64,000 nt of DNA from Rotaria macrura (Eukaryota; Rotifera; Eurotatoria; Philodinida; Philodinidae). The first letter of the stretch is position 1. Each line of letters opens with the position of its first letter. Location of the stretch: assembly GCA_900239685.1 (NCBI GenBank), contig OENT01000201.1, forward strand, positions 62,001-126,000, written 5' to 3'. Positions 23,439 through 33,135 of the stretch are shown one piece after another. The position numbers were made by a program, and so were the translations under genes. Under the pieces are notes generated by a model, which was given only the letters and a program-made list of their open reading frames with translations, searched no databases and was not told where the DNA came from.

Positions 23439-26393
23439 TTAGACATTATTCAGTTTTCCTTTAACTTTTAACATATCTTGTTTTAGATGATTTTTGTAAG
23501 CATCTAATGTGTTCTGTAACAACATAGCTACAGTAACTGGTCCAACACCACCGGGTACCGGCGTCACCAAACTTGCACGTTTCCACAGAATATCACTTTG
23601 CTCAACATCACCTACAATTTTCAATTTTTCTGAAGCTCCACGTTTTAAAACTGTAATTCCTGCATCGATCACAACAGCACCCGACTTTATCCAACTTGCT
23701 TTTACTACATGTGCAACACCAGCACAAGCAACCACAATATCAGCTGGTTCTATTTTGGCCTGTAAATCATTTGTTTGTACCGTACAAATCGTAACTGTAC
23801 AACCACGATTCAATAGAACCAATGACAATGGCAAGCCAACAGTTTTCGATGCCCCGACAATACAGACAGCTTTACCAGGTAACTTAACATCGTACGTATC
23901 CAGAATCTCGATAATACCACGAGTGGTACAACAAACAAACGAAGTGGGTGTAGATTTTGAGTTCCATGGTGTCGTTAGATCAGCTAGTTGCAGAGAATGT
24001 AAACCGTCAACATCTTTTGTTACACTTATCGTATCCAATATAAGTCGGTAATCGAGTTGCTTTGGCAATGGCAGTTGTACTAGGATGCCGTCGATCGAAG
24101 GATCATCGTTCCATTTATGAATTTGTTGTATGATACTATACTGTAGTTCACTGAAACTTTTGCCTTCATCATCTCGAATTTCTGTTACTTGACTAGAAAA
24201 ACCTAAACTAGAAGCAAGAATGGCTTTCTTTTGAACATATAATATAGAATCACTGCGACTACCAACGAGAAGACAAGCTAGACCTGGCGAACGATATGGT
24301 AAACCAACTTCAATCACAAGAGCTTGTAGAGATTTCATTTCAGCAGCAATATTTGCTTGGAGACGATGAGATATAGCATTACCATCGATGCAAATAGCTT
24401 TTTCACGTCCAAGTTTCTTTAGATGCCACGGCGTTATGAATGATGGCAACTTATGTACGAATGAATGACGAGCTTTATGATGGGCGGCATCTCGAAAGTT
24501 TTCTGATATTTTCACCAGTTCAGCTGATCGATGAGCAGCCAATTGATTGTAGAATGATGGAACGCGTGCCTTCTCTTTCTGCAATATCAAATCATTAAAT
24601 CTGTTACTAGATAGTAACAAACTAGTAAGATCTTGAATTTTTTTCAACATTCCATTCGCTGTCTCACTCAGAATGCCATCAATTAAGCCGATTTCTTGTG
24701 CTTTTTTAGCTGACAACGGCAGACAAGCTTCGGTTATTTCTACTGCTTTTGTATAACCTATACGCCTAGGTAGATTGTATGTCCAATATTCACTTCCGAA
24801 TAGACCCATACTACGATAGTGTGGATTCAGAATTGTTTGAGCATGTGCAAATATATAATCAGCGGCAATAGCCAACATAACACCACCAGCACCAGCACTA
24901 CCTTGCAATGCTGATATTGTCAATTTATTTGTTATCGACATGATTTTCAATACAACATCATTAATTGCATTTATGTTTGCCCAACTTTCATCGAATTGAT
25001 TTTCAGCAGCTTCGATTACATTGAGATGAATACCATTACTAAAATTTGTAGATCCACCACACATAACAATAACTTTTGCATTTTCGAGTTGGCTAACTTC
25101 ATTTAATGCCTGTAGAAGACGTTGACACTGTGCTGTTGACATTGCACCATTATAAAAAGGAAAATGTAGATAGATGACATTGCGATGTTGTTCATAGTAG
25201 ACTTCATTAAATGTAACATCTGTAGGTATAGTAGTGAAGTTAGTCGTCAAAACTGATAGATCAGATAAACGATCTCGATCCAACAACATTGTCGATGGTA
25301 ATTTAAAGCTGTTCTTCGTTGCTCGTTTCATATGTGTAATCCAAACAAGTTCTTTACCACCTTTACACGAAACTAAGATAGCTTGGTCACGTTGCCCGAG
25401 CAATTTCTTCGATGGTGTATTTGGAGGTGTTTTAATGAGCTTCTCAATATGTGCACCATAAAGATACATTCGCTCGCCGAACAATTCGTTATCTAATACA
25501 CCTGGGCTTGAATCGCGTGAAGATACTTTTCTTACTACTGTTCTTGCATCATCTTCTTCCCAATTGATAGCACATTCTGACTGTTTCATAGTTGGTTTGA
25601 AGCATCCTTTAACCTTAGGATTTGAATAATCAAGAGGAATAGGCTCAACTTGTTCGATAACATGTTCTACTGCTTTACGAATGGCTATTAATGCTGCAGG
25701 TACAACTTGATTTTTATAAACTTTTGATTTTGTTAAATCGGATAGAAGTACTGTGTCTAAAGGAAAATTTTGTGTTGCATAGATAGGTCCTGCATCCATC
25801 TCTTTGTCAGCTTCTATTACTTTAACGCCCCATTCATTTTGTTTTTCGAGTAGAGCCCAATCTAAGCTATGCATACCACGATCACCGACAATACCAGGAT
25901 GTACAATCAATGTCTTGAATTTCGTATATAAACTTTCAGGCACAGTTTTCGTTAGAAAAGGACATAGAATTAAATCTGGTTTCAATTCATTTGCAATCTG
26001 TTCCATTTGTTTCGAGGATAAAGCTATTTCAATCATAACGTTGTGACCCATTTGTGTCAACATCAAATAGGCTGCCTGAGACATTGAATTATTTGCGTTG
26101 GTAAAAAATAGTATACGTAATTTCCTTTTCGATTCTTTCACCAGATGTCCTTCTAATTGTTTTTGAAAGTTAAAATCATGCTGGTACTCATTAGTGCTAT
26201 ATTGAAGTAAGTTGCGTTCTTGCTTGTGTTGTTGAAAATACATAAAATGATCTGAATTTCCGATATGAGTAGCAGATGTCAGCCTTCGACAAACAGATTT
26301 CGATTGTAGAAATCCTTCTTGATATGTTCGTATGCGAAATAATGAGCGATAACCATGTGCCACAGCTGGCGCAAGTTTCGAATGTAAGAACAT
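23439..26393 (-). CDS. HypX/HoxX-FolD fusion, putative mitochondrial formyl-THF to CO enzyme
   Basis: Single exon, 984 residues from the ATG at 26393-26391. An open frame runs 16 codons further upstream but starts only at TTG and contains splice acceptors, so I prefer this ATG. Residues 1-~88 are rich in Arg, Lys and Ser with few acids, like a mitochondrial presequence. Residues ~91-275 are the HypX formyltransferase half (LIVHPGIVGDRG, SLDWALLEKQNEWGV, EMDAGPIYA). Residues ~276-390 are the HypX linker (MKQSECAINWEEDD, SSPGVLDNELFG). Residues ~400-590 are the enoyl-CoA-hydratase-like half with HypX hallmarks FYNGAMST, FSNGIHLNVIEAA, SAGAGGVMLA and GSEYWTY. Residues ~665-965 are a whole FolD/MTHFD: YVQKK (Lys723), GILVQLPLP, KDVDGLH, GASKTVGLP and VTPVPGGVGPVTVAML. 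In bacteria HypX turns 10-formyl-THF into formyl-CoA and CO for NiFe-hydrogenase; FolD makes the 10-formyl-THF. Neighbours are animal genes with introns. Confidence 0.93.
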   Translation of the reverse strand: MFLHSKLAPAVAHGYRSLFRIRTYQEGFLQSKSVCRRLTSATHIGNSDHFMYFQQHKQERNLLQYSTNEYQHDFNFQKQLEGHLVKESKRKLRILFFTNANNSMSQAAYLMLTQMGHNVMIEIALSSKQMEQIANELKPDLILCPFLTKTVPESLYTKFKTLIVHPGIVGDRGMHSLDWALLEKQNEWGVKVIEADKEMDAGPIYATQNFPLDTVLLSDLTKSKVYKNQVVPAALIAIRKAVEHVIEQVEPIPLDYSNPKVKGCFKPTMKQSECAINWEEDDARTVVRKVSSRDSSPGVLDNELFGERMYLYGAHIEKLIKTPPNTPSKKLLGQRDQAILVSCKGGKELVWITHMKRATKNSFKLPSTMLLDRDRLSDLSVLTTNFTTIPTDVTFNEVYYEQHRNVIYLHFPFYNGAMSTAQCQRLLQALNEVSQLENAKVIVMCGGSTNFSNGIHLNVIEAAENQFDESWANINAINDVVLKIMSITNKLTISALQGSAGAGGVMLAIAADYIFAHAQTILNPHYRSMGLFGSEYWTYNLPRRIGYTKAVEITEACLPLSAKKAQEIGLIDGILSETANGMLKKIQDLTSLLLSSNRFNDLILQKEKARVPSFYNQLAAHRSAELVKISENFRDAAHHKARHSFVHKLPSFITPWHLKKLGREKAICIDGNAISHRLQANIAAEMKSLQALVIEVGLPYRSPGLACLLVGSRSDSILYVQKKAILASSLGFSSQVTEIRDDEGKSFSELQYSIIQQIHKWNDDPSIDGILVQLPLPKQLDYRLILDTISVTKDVDGLHSLQLADLTTPWNSKSTPTSFVCCTTRGIIEILDTYDVKLPGKAVCIVGASKTVGLPLSLVLLNRGCTVTICTVQTNDLQAKIEPADIVVACAGVAHVVKASWIKSGAVVIDAGITVLKRGASEKLKIVGDVEQSDILWKRASLVTPVPGGVGPVTVAMLLQNTLDAYKNHLKQDMLKVKGKLNNV

Positions 26394-26440
26394 TTTTCTT
26401 TTAAAAAATCTTCTAAGAAAAGAAAATCTAGAAAAGAACA
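26394..26440 (-). promoter_or_regulatory. Splice-acceptor-like sequence just upstream of HypX-FolD start
   Basis: Read on the minus strand, a pyrimidine run ends in TTTTCTTTTCTTAG 19 nt before the ATG; a second acceptor-like TTCTTTTCTAG lies 15 nt further upstream. This suggests a 5' UTR intron or a spliced-leader trans-splicing site. It also argues that the 16 codons upstream of the ATG are not translated. Confidence 0.45.
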
Positions 26441-28241
26441 AAAATGTTAGAAATCAATTGAACACAAGCTCAAATGTTTATTGGTATGGTTACGTTTAAC
26501 ATTTATGTTTCTAGAAAGTCTAGAGATATGACTGTAGACAGTGTTGAAGTAGAATGGTTGCATAGTAGTCTTGCTTAGAAAGGCATCGGCCACAGTGCAC
26601 CGATCCATCGATGCATCCCTACTCTTGATATTGTTGATCCGAGAATAGGTTTAGACTTCTAGTATGTATGCGAATGTAAGTATGGGGCATCGATTAAAAT
26701 ATGATGTTCAAGCTTAACGGTATACAGTATGCTAGTCTGATTATTAGTACATGAGATTTCTGGACATAAATACGAGGGATGCAAAAATCCTCTAGTTCCG
26801 AGCCCGTAATCATCAAACAGTACACTTACTCGCCTGCAGCTATATGTATACTATCAATAACATCCACAGTCATTCCATCTGTTATGAATACTTGCGTACG
26901 GTGAATCAGAATTATTCTTCTAAAATATTTACTATTATTTGTGAGCGGAATATAATTCCAACATACAGACAGATTTAGAAGTGTCGAGAGAAAAGATGGT
27001 TTGTAAGACGAGACTTTCAAGTTGATTTAACACATAAGTTGATCGTTGATACGTTTTCTCTATCCTTGAGAATACGAATGTGACTTTCTTTTGATTTTCA
27101 GTATTTAATTCGAATATTTTTGCTATATAAAGTCACTATTGTAGTTTAATCGTTGCTTCTAGTACCGCTATTTACCTCCTGTTACTGTTGTTTACAGTTC
27201 TTTTCGATGCAATTTTCGTGGGATTTAAATGTGAAACGCGCTCTAGCTAATATTCCTAGCAAATCAAAACTTTTCTTTTTCAAGTACTAATTACTTTTTA
27301 TTTCTTCATCATTGCGAACTTATGATTTTAGTATTAAAACAGAAGAACACTGCAAATATTTCTTCCAAGCCGATGTTACTCATTGATGATGTCCAACTAA
27401 TCCTCCACTATGATCATAGAGCACTAGTCGGTCCCAAGCGGTTATATTCGTCATAAATTTAATCAATCCTTTTCGAAAAAAATATTTCTATTGATGAAAT
27501 TTGAGATCAATAGTTTTTGAGTTCAATGTGCTTTACTCTACACGCCACTTATTCTAGTTTGCAATTGTTTCTGAAGTAGCGCTGTGCGACTAGTGAGTAG
27601 GTAACTTTATATTTCTATACATTTCAACACCTTTTGTTGATAGTTGCCACAATAAATAACGCTTTTCTCCTTATATAGTTATATTGATATACAAGTCTTA
27701 TACAGTTAAAACGAGATGTTGATGAACTCCTCGGTTGAGATCTAACAATAAAGTACCCTCAGTTTCTAAATCAGGACACACCATCACAAATATGCTTCGA
27801 AACGGCCAGTGACATATCTGCATGTATCTAGTTTTTGGCATGATATTCTTTCATCAGTGATATTGAGTTACATTAGTAGAAATGATAGAACAAAATTCTA
27901 ACAAACAACAAAAACAGAGAAAATTCATAATCATTTCAATATCTAAAACACTTTCCTTCACTGGAAAAAATGTGTCCCACAGAACTCAAAAGAACTCCGA
28001 CTTTTGCGACGAAATTGAACCTGTTTCAGGTTTCATAGGAGTGAATTTCTGTAAAAGAACATCATTTAATCTCTAATACAAACTGTGTCGAACTTCGAGT
28101 TCTGTATTATACGCTATGAAGGCTAAGAAAAGGTTTCACTTTACGTGTACTCAACTATGTAAGCAACATGTCACTGTTGCTCAATGCAACACTCATCCAT
28201 ATCCCTCTGCATTCGAAGCTCTCCAAGCGATAAATATGTCT
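26441..28241. other. Region upstream of HypX-FolD
   Basis: About 1.8 kb with no recognised gene. It should contain the promoter and any 5' UTR exon of HypX-FolD, but no motif stands out enough to name. Confidence 0.5.
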
Positions 28242-28720
28242 CACTAGTCGACGATCTTGACATCGTTCTTTCCAGCTTCTTGTAGATACATTCTTGTACG
28301 GCGAGGCAAGAATCACATCGTCAGGCAAGATTCTTTTTTCTTTCTTGCCCATGAATCTTGGCTGATCTCAAAAGAATTGTGAATATCTTGGCTTTCTTGC
28401 CAGATTCCATATCTTCTTAAATATCCGATAAGATTCTTCTTTCCTTCCTTCAACTGAATCTGGTCTGATGTCCATGAATAAGTTCAGCAACTTCAGGCAA
28501 GATTCTGGTTGAAGGAAGGAAAGAAGAATCTTATCGGATATTTAAGAAGATATGGAATCTGGCAAGAAAGCCAAGATATTCACAATTCTTTTGAGATCAG
28601 CCAAGATTCATGGGCAAGAAAGAAAAAAGAATCTTGCCTGACGATGTGACTCTTGCCTCGCCAGACAAGAATGTATCTACAAGAAGCTGGAAAGAACGAT
28701 GTCAAGATCGTCGACTAGTG
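28242..28720. repeat. Near-perfect long hairpin, 213-bp arms
   Basis: The left arm 28242-28454 and right arm 28508-28720 are reverse complements of equal length with about three mismatches, all near left 28295-28315. The loop is 53 nt (28455-28507). The outer ends read CACTAGTCGACGATC and the inner ends CCTTCCTTCAAC. The motif CAAGATTCT and variants recur along the arms. There is no coding frame and no clear target duplication. The near-identity implies a young inverted duplication or active homogenisation. Transcribed, it would form long double-stranded RNA. Confidence 0.93.
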
Positions 28721-29468
28721 CTGTTACATCTCAGCCTGTTCAGGGTACTTGCTTACGGATGAGCAAACAAAATCCCTAGTATCACATGCAATGAGCAACA
28801 CAACGCTCATTAACTTAGCATTCAGATCAAACCACTCTTATCGAAGCGAAATATGCTTTCCCCTGCTTGCAGTTAGAGCATATATAGTATGCCTCTCCTA
28901 AATGGGAAAAGCACTCAAACAAAAATTATACATGTTAAAATAGAAAATATGAATGATACCTTCTTTCTGCCCTACCTCATCGAAAGAACCCCGATCGACT
29001 TTTTTATATCGTAATAAAAATAGGCTCAAATCTTTTTGAATGCTTAGTCTGTGATTTGACACATTTCCGTGACGATTTTGCAGGAAATTTCTGGCAAAGC
29101 AAGGAGATAAGCTCTGACTTCTCGCTAAACTTCACAATGAAGGCATTACAAGAATTTGAAATTTTATTACTTTCGTATTTCTTGTGTCACGATTTCGTCA
29201 AAATATTATTCATAATGTGTGACGAAAAAGGAAACTCAACAGGAAGGCTCAAGATTTAAAATATTATTTATGAATTCAGAATAATACTAGGAATTATTCT
29301 TATACGTGAAGTAGTCTGCATCCTAAACGTTATAGATAGACAATACTTATGGTAATTTTATGGAACGCTGATAAAATAATTCTTCCATATTTCTCGAGAC
29401 TTTACAAAAGACAAAGTATGCCTCTATTATGAGAGAATCGATGTGCCAACGTTTCACTGACGCCGCGA

Positions 29469-29491
29469 CATCAGTGCAGTCTGCACTGATG
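29469..29491. repeat. 23-bp palindrome CATCAGTGCAG-T-CTGCACTGATG
   Basis: Two exact 11-bp arms around one base. The symmetry continues with mismatches to about 25 bp per side (GCCGCGA against GCCACAC), in a locally GC-rich patch. It could be a binding site or the core of an old transposon; the sequence alone does not decide. Confidence 0.6.
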
Positions 29492-30200
29492 GTGTGGCAG
29501 TGTATCAGGGATTTTTCAGTGCAGCTTAGTTACATTGACCGTGCTGTTTCGGTGATGCAGCACGTGAGAAGTGCTCAATCTGGTAGTGAAAGTAGTTATC
29601 AGTAAACTGAAATCGCCCATGCCCAGACACACTGAATGAAGCATTCGAAAACAAATCTTCAAGTATAACCTTCATTATCAATCTTTTCGTGCTCGTAGAG
29701 AAAATGCGCAATACCAGCGAAATTCACTCATATGCATATATCTATTTGCCAATCTAACCATCTCTCTTTGATAAAACATATATCAATATGTTGACTGGAT
29801 TACATAAATAAATATCTACCATTTCATACATATATATCTATTGGCCTACGTACCCATCTAAAAAATTTCGTCCAAAAACAGTTAATAACTATACCAAGTG
29901 ACTATCATTATTTTTTCACAACGTATAAATATAGTACCTACAAGTAAAACGTACTTAAAAGTAATTTTCAAAGTAAAAGGCGTATTGAAGACTGCAATTA
30001 AATACTTTCGAAAGTAGAGAAAGTAAGTTTAAAAGTGAAAAATAACTAGTGTGAAAATGAATTCATTTTACTTCATTCATCTGAAAAGTCCTTGTAATAC
30101 TGAACTTTTCCCTTGCTTTACATGAGTACCTACCTACCTACCTCTTCTTGTTTACAAATGTATTCAAATCTCAATTATTCTTGGTAACTATACAACAATC

Positions 30201-30927
30201 ATTCTATGAAAATACGTATACCTGTATATTAATTCGCCTACCTATGTCTTATCGTTTACGTACAGTGACTCGAACAATCATTCAGACACCTTGATTTTTC
30301 ATTTCACTATACTTTTACCTAACATGAAAATATTTCAAGGCTTATCTCATTCTATCGATAAAGCATTTCTATACCCACTGCTATGCTGTACACGTGAAAA
30401 TTATATCATCAAAGTTGCGGAAGTTTCAAAATATCTTGAGCCAAATTGATTTTTCAAGAAACCTTTTTGTTCAAACTTTATTAACTAAAAGCTCAAGCCA
30501 ACGTATATCATTTGGTAGAGGAGTAGATACTGAATCGAAACATGTGCTTTGCTTTCAAAAATATTGATATTATACTTTAATTAATTGCTAATTATCAGTA
30601 GTCTTCTATGCAGACGTGTCGTTATTCTTGATTTTCAGGAATCAAAATCAGATTGAAATTTTATTTGAAAGGCAAACTTCTATAGAGACTTAAATTCTCT
30701 ACTGAACGGTATTCTTAAATATGTGATAAGTATTCTCCCTCGATTATATAAGAGCATAGCTTTACATGTATAGTTTCTAGTACATTTGTTTTACGTCTGA
30801 ACCGAAACACATATTCTTTTCTTTCTGTACAAAAAATATACAAGTAAAGCTATGCTCTTATTATATATGCATATATCATTCTATAGAAATATGTACACCT
30901 GTATATCTATTCGCCCACATACATCTC
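30201..30927. repeat. Pair of diverged ~49-bp direct repeats
   Basis: Copies at 30201-30249 and 30878-30927 both read ATTCTAT...CCTGTATAT...ATTCGCC...CT and are roughly 75-80% alike. A weaker relative with TATATATCTATTGGCCTAC lies at about 29826-29856. The spacing is irregular, so this is a dispersed family rather than a tandem array. Confidence 0.5.
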
Positions 30928-31772
30928 TTTAATTATGTATTTGCGCTGTTCCATGAGTACTCAACCAAAAACACGAAAAGTATCCAATTTTTTTTAATTT
31001 CCATCTAGTTTTGTAGAGCATGTTTCGCCGATCATTTCGGTATTAAAACAAATTAAAATTCATAGGAAAATACATAGCGAAAATACTAAAACTGGATTTT
31101 TATTAGAAGTACCTTAGGTTTTTCGGTATCTTGGCACTAGTGCAGTTATTTTTATAATTTGCTTTTGAAAAAATTATACCGAAATGTTCAGTTCGATTAG
31201 CTATACAAGATAGGGTGGTTTCACATTAGTCAAAGATATTTCTCAACGGTTTACTTATGTAAAGGAGCTAAAAACTAGGCGTCTTTATCTAAAAATGGCT
31301 ACATTCTGCGAGAATCTAAAATGCAGAGTTTTGTAAAGCGTATCGAGCTCTGCAGCACCATTTATTCTGTTTTTCATATAAGTCAGAAACGTTGCTTGAA
31401 TAGCGTCACAACATTATGAGCTTCATGCATCATAGGTAAAAACAGTTATGAGTCTGATGATTGATCAACTTTGCCTTTAAGATCTCAGATTCAGAATCGA
31501 TGACTATCTCTTCTGAAATTATACGAAACAAATATAACTATGTCACTAGTTCGTATGAAATGCAGTTACATCAATATGGTGTTTCGCGACATCGTCTTAT
31601 ATTGAAATGCTTTGATATTATGTTAGAGGTCAGATAATATCTGCATAATTATACATAATAATTGAAGTTATTGTGGAGTTCTTCTCACGTTTAAATCCAA
31701 CTATTACTAATAACAGTAGGTATCATTCATCAATTTGATAATTCTTTTCTTGCAATATACCCTTGCTGCGAC

Positions 31773-32107
31773 CCAGGTGAATGAATCCGTACGGATCATA
31801 CAATTCGATTAAATCCTATGGGAATCCGGGTTATGGAAACACCAAGGGATCCGACGGGAGAAACCTATTTTCTTATTTGTGTACGAACTCGCATTTAATT
31901 CCAATAGTAGAGGTCTGTTTTATCACACGAAGAAATCCGATCGGATTCGGATAGTAGGATTCGATAAAACCCAACACTAAGGATAGGAATATCGGATCGC
32001 AACCAAGAATCCGATGAGATTTTGTTGGACTAGAGAAATTTCAATAGAAACATGATCGGATCCGACATGAATCCGATCGGATCCAGTTGTCGGAATGATT
32101 CTCCTGG
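31773..32107. mobile_element. Small element nested inside the larger TIR transposon
   Basis: The ends are short inverted repeats (CCAGGTGAATGAATCCG and, reversed, CCAGGAGAATCATTCCG). The interior is richer in G and C than its surroundings and full of GGATCCGAT/ATCGGATCC-like palindromes. The ~335-bp segment interrupts the core of the 30943-33131 transposon, so it is the younger insertion if this reading is right. Confidence 0.5.
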
Positions 32108-32290
32108 AGAGATATATTCATCAGATACTCATAAACGTGCCATATAAAAACAAGTTGGTGTTCTCATCCATCACATGCTCATTGTACACGATCTGATTCG
32201 AAACCAACGTACCCTGAAAGTCGTAATTTCATTGACGCAACGCAAGCCGAAATAGTCAATCGTCAAAGCATATGTAATTCACATTGGGCT

Positions 32291-32572
32291 TTGGTAGTTT
32301 TGAAAGAAGGCGAAACGATGTGTCAAAGATGTTGTATAGCTCTATCAAATGTCTTAGATGATTCGTTCGACTTGAAAGCTATGGATATAGAATTTGAAGA
32401 TGAAATAGAGAAACGTAATGCATCGTTTCGTAAAGAAAGTATTCTTGCAAAAACCTCAGCAAAACAAGAACTCAATGCTGCTTTTTCGTTACTTAATATG
32501 AAAAAATGCGTGATGAGTGAATTTTCTTTGACTAATTTAATGCAAACAAAATCTTTTATTTGTAGTCATTGA
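32291..32572 (+). CDS. Short ORF in transposon core with Cys-His motif, unidentified
   Basis: An open frame continuing upstream to about 32209 without an ATG reads ESRNFIDATQAEIVNRQSIC and then CNSHWALVVLKEGETMCQRC before a charged helical stretch (FEDEIEKRNASFRKES). The C-x2-H...C-x2-C spacing suggests a small zinc-binding fold. The last ~10 codons run up to the right inverted repeat. No family is recognised. It may be a captured host gene fragment or the remnant of a transposon protein. Confidence 0.35.
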   Translation: MVVLKEGETMCQRCCIALSNVLDDSFDLKAMDIEFEDEIEKRNASFRKESILAKTSAKQELNAAFSLLNMKKCVMSEFSLTNLMQTKSFICSH

Positions 32573-33135
32573 ATATCATTATCAATCTGAGATCTTAAAG
32601 ACAAAATTGATCAATCATCAGACGCGTAACTGTTTTTACCTATGATGCATGAAGCTCATAATGTTGTGACGCTATTTAAGCAAGGTTTCTGACTTATATG
32701 AAAAACGGAATACATGGTCCTGCAGAGCTCGTTTCGCTTTACAAAACTCTGCATTTTAGATTCTCGCAGAATGTAGCCATTTTTAGATAAAGACGCCTAG
32801 TTTTTAGCTCCTTTACATAAGTAAACCGTTGAGAAATATCTTTGACTAATGTGAAACCACCCTATCTTGTATAGCTAATCGAACTGAACATTTCGGTATA
32901 ATTTTTTCAAAAGCAAATTATAAAAATAACTGCACTAGTGCCAAGATACCGAAAAACCTAAGGTACTTCTAATAAAAATCCAGTTTTAGTATTTTCGCTA
33001 TGTATTTTCCTATGAATTTTAATTTGTTTTAATACCGAAATGATCGGCGAAACATGCTCTAGAAAACTAGATGGAAATTAAAAAAATTGGATACTTTTCG
33101 TTCTTTTGGTTGAGTATTCATGGAACAGCCCATTT

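Larger units (their letters stand above)
28721..30942. other. Repeat-rich intergenic stretch
   Basis: No gene is recognised. It contains a 23-bp palindrome at 29469-29491, a (CCTA)n run near 30129-30142, a ~49-bp diverged direct repeat (30201-30249 and 30878-30927) and a ~27-bp inverted repeat (about 30743-30772 and 30837-30866). Confidence 0.55.
30939..33135. mobile_element. TIR transposon with ~550-bp inverted repeats and ATTT target duplication
   Basis: The left repeat (30943 to about 31497) is mirrored by the right repeat (about 32585 to 33131). Outer ends are GCGCTGTTCCATGAGTACTC and, reversed, GGGCTGTTCCATGAATACTC. ATTT flanks both sides (30939-30942, 33132-33135). The arms look over 90% alike, so the insertion or last homogenisation is fairly recent. 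The interior holds a nested element (31773-32107) and a short ORF (32291-32572). No transposase is recognised, so it is likely non-autonomous. Long terminal repeats with a short core recall Mutator-like or fold-back elements, but a 4-bp duplication does not fit Mutator. Confidence 0.85.

Noticed and set aside
23509-24051. 180-codon plus-strand frame opposite HypX-FolD
   Set aside because: It is the antisense shadow of the FolD region, which has clear motifs on the minus strand.
26394-26441. Longer HypX-FolD start giving 1,000 residues
   Set aside because: The upstream start is TTG, and the 16 extra codons contain two acceptor-like sites; the ATG at 26393 is more likely.
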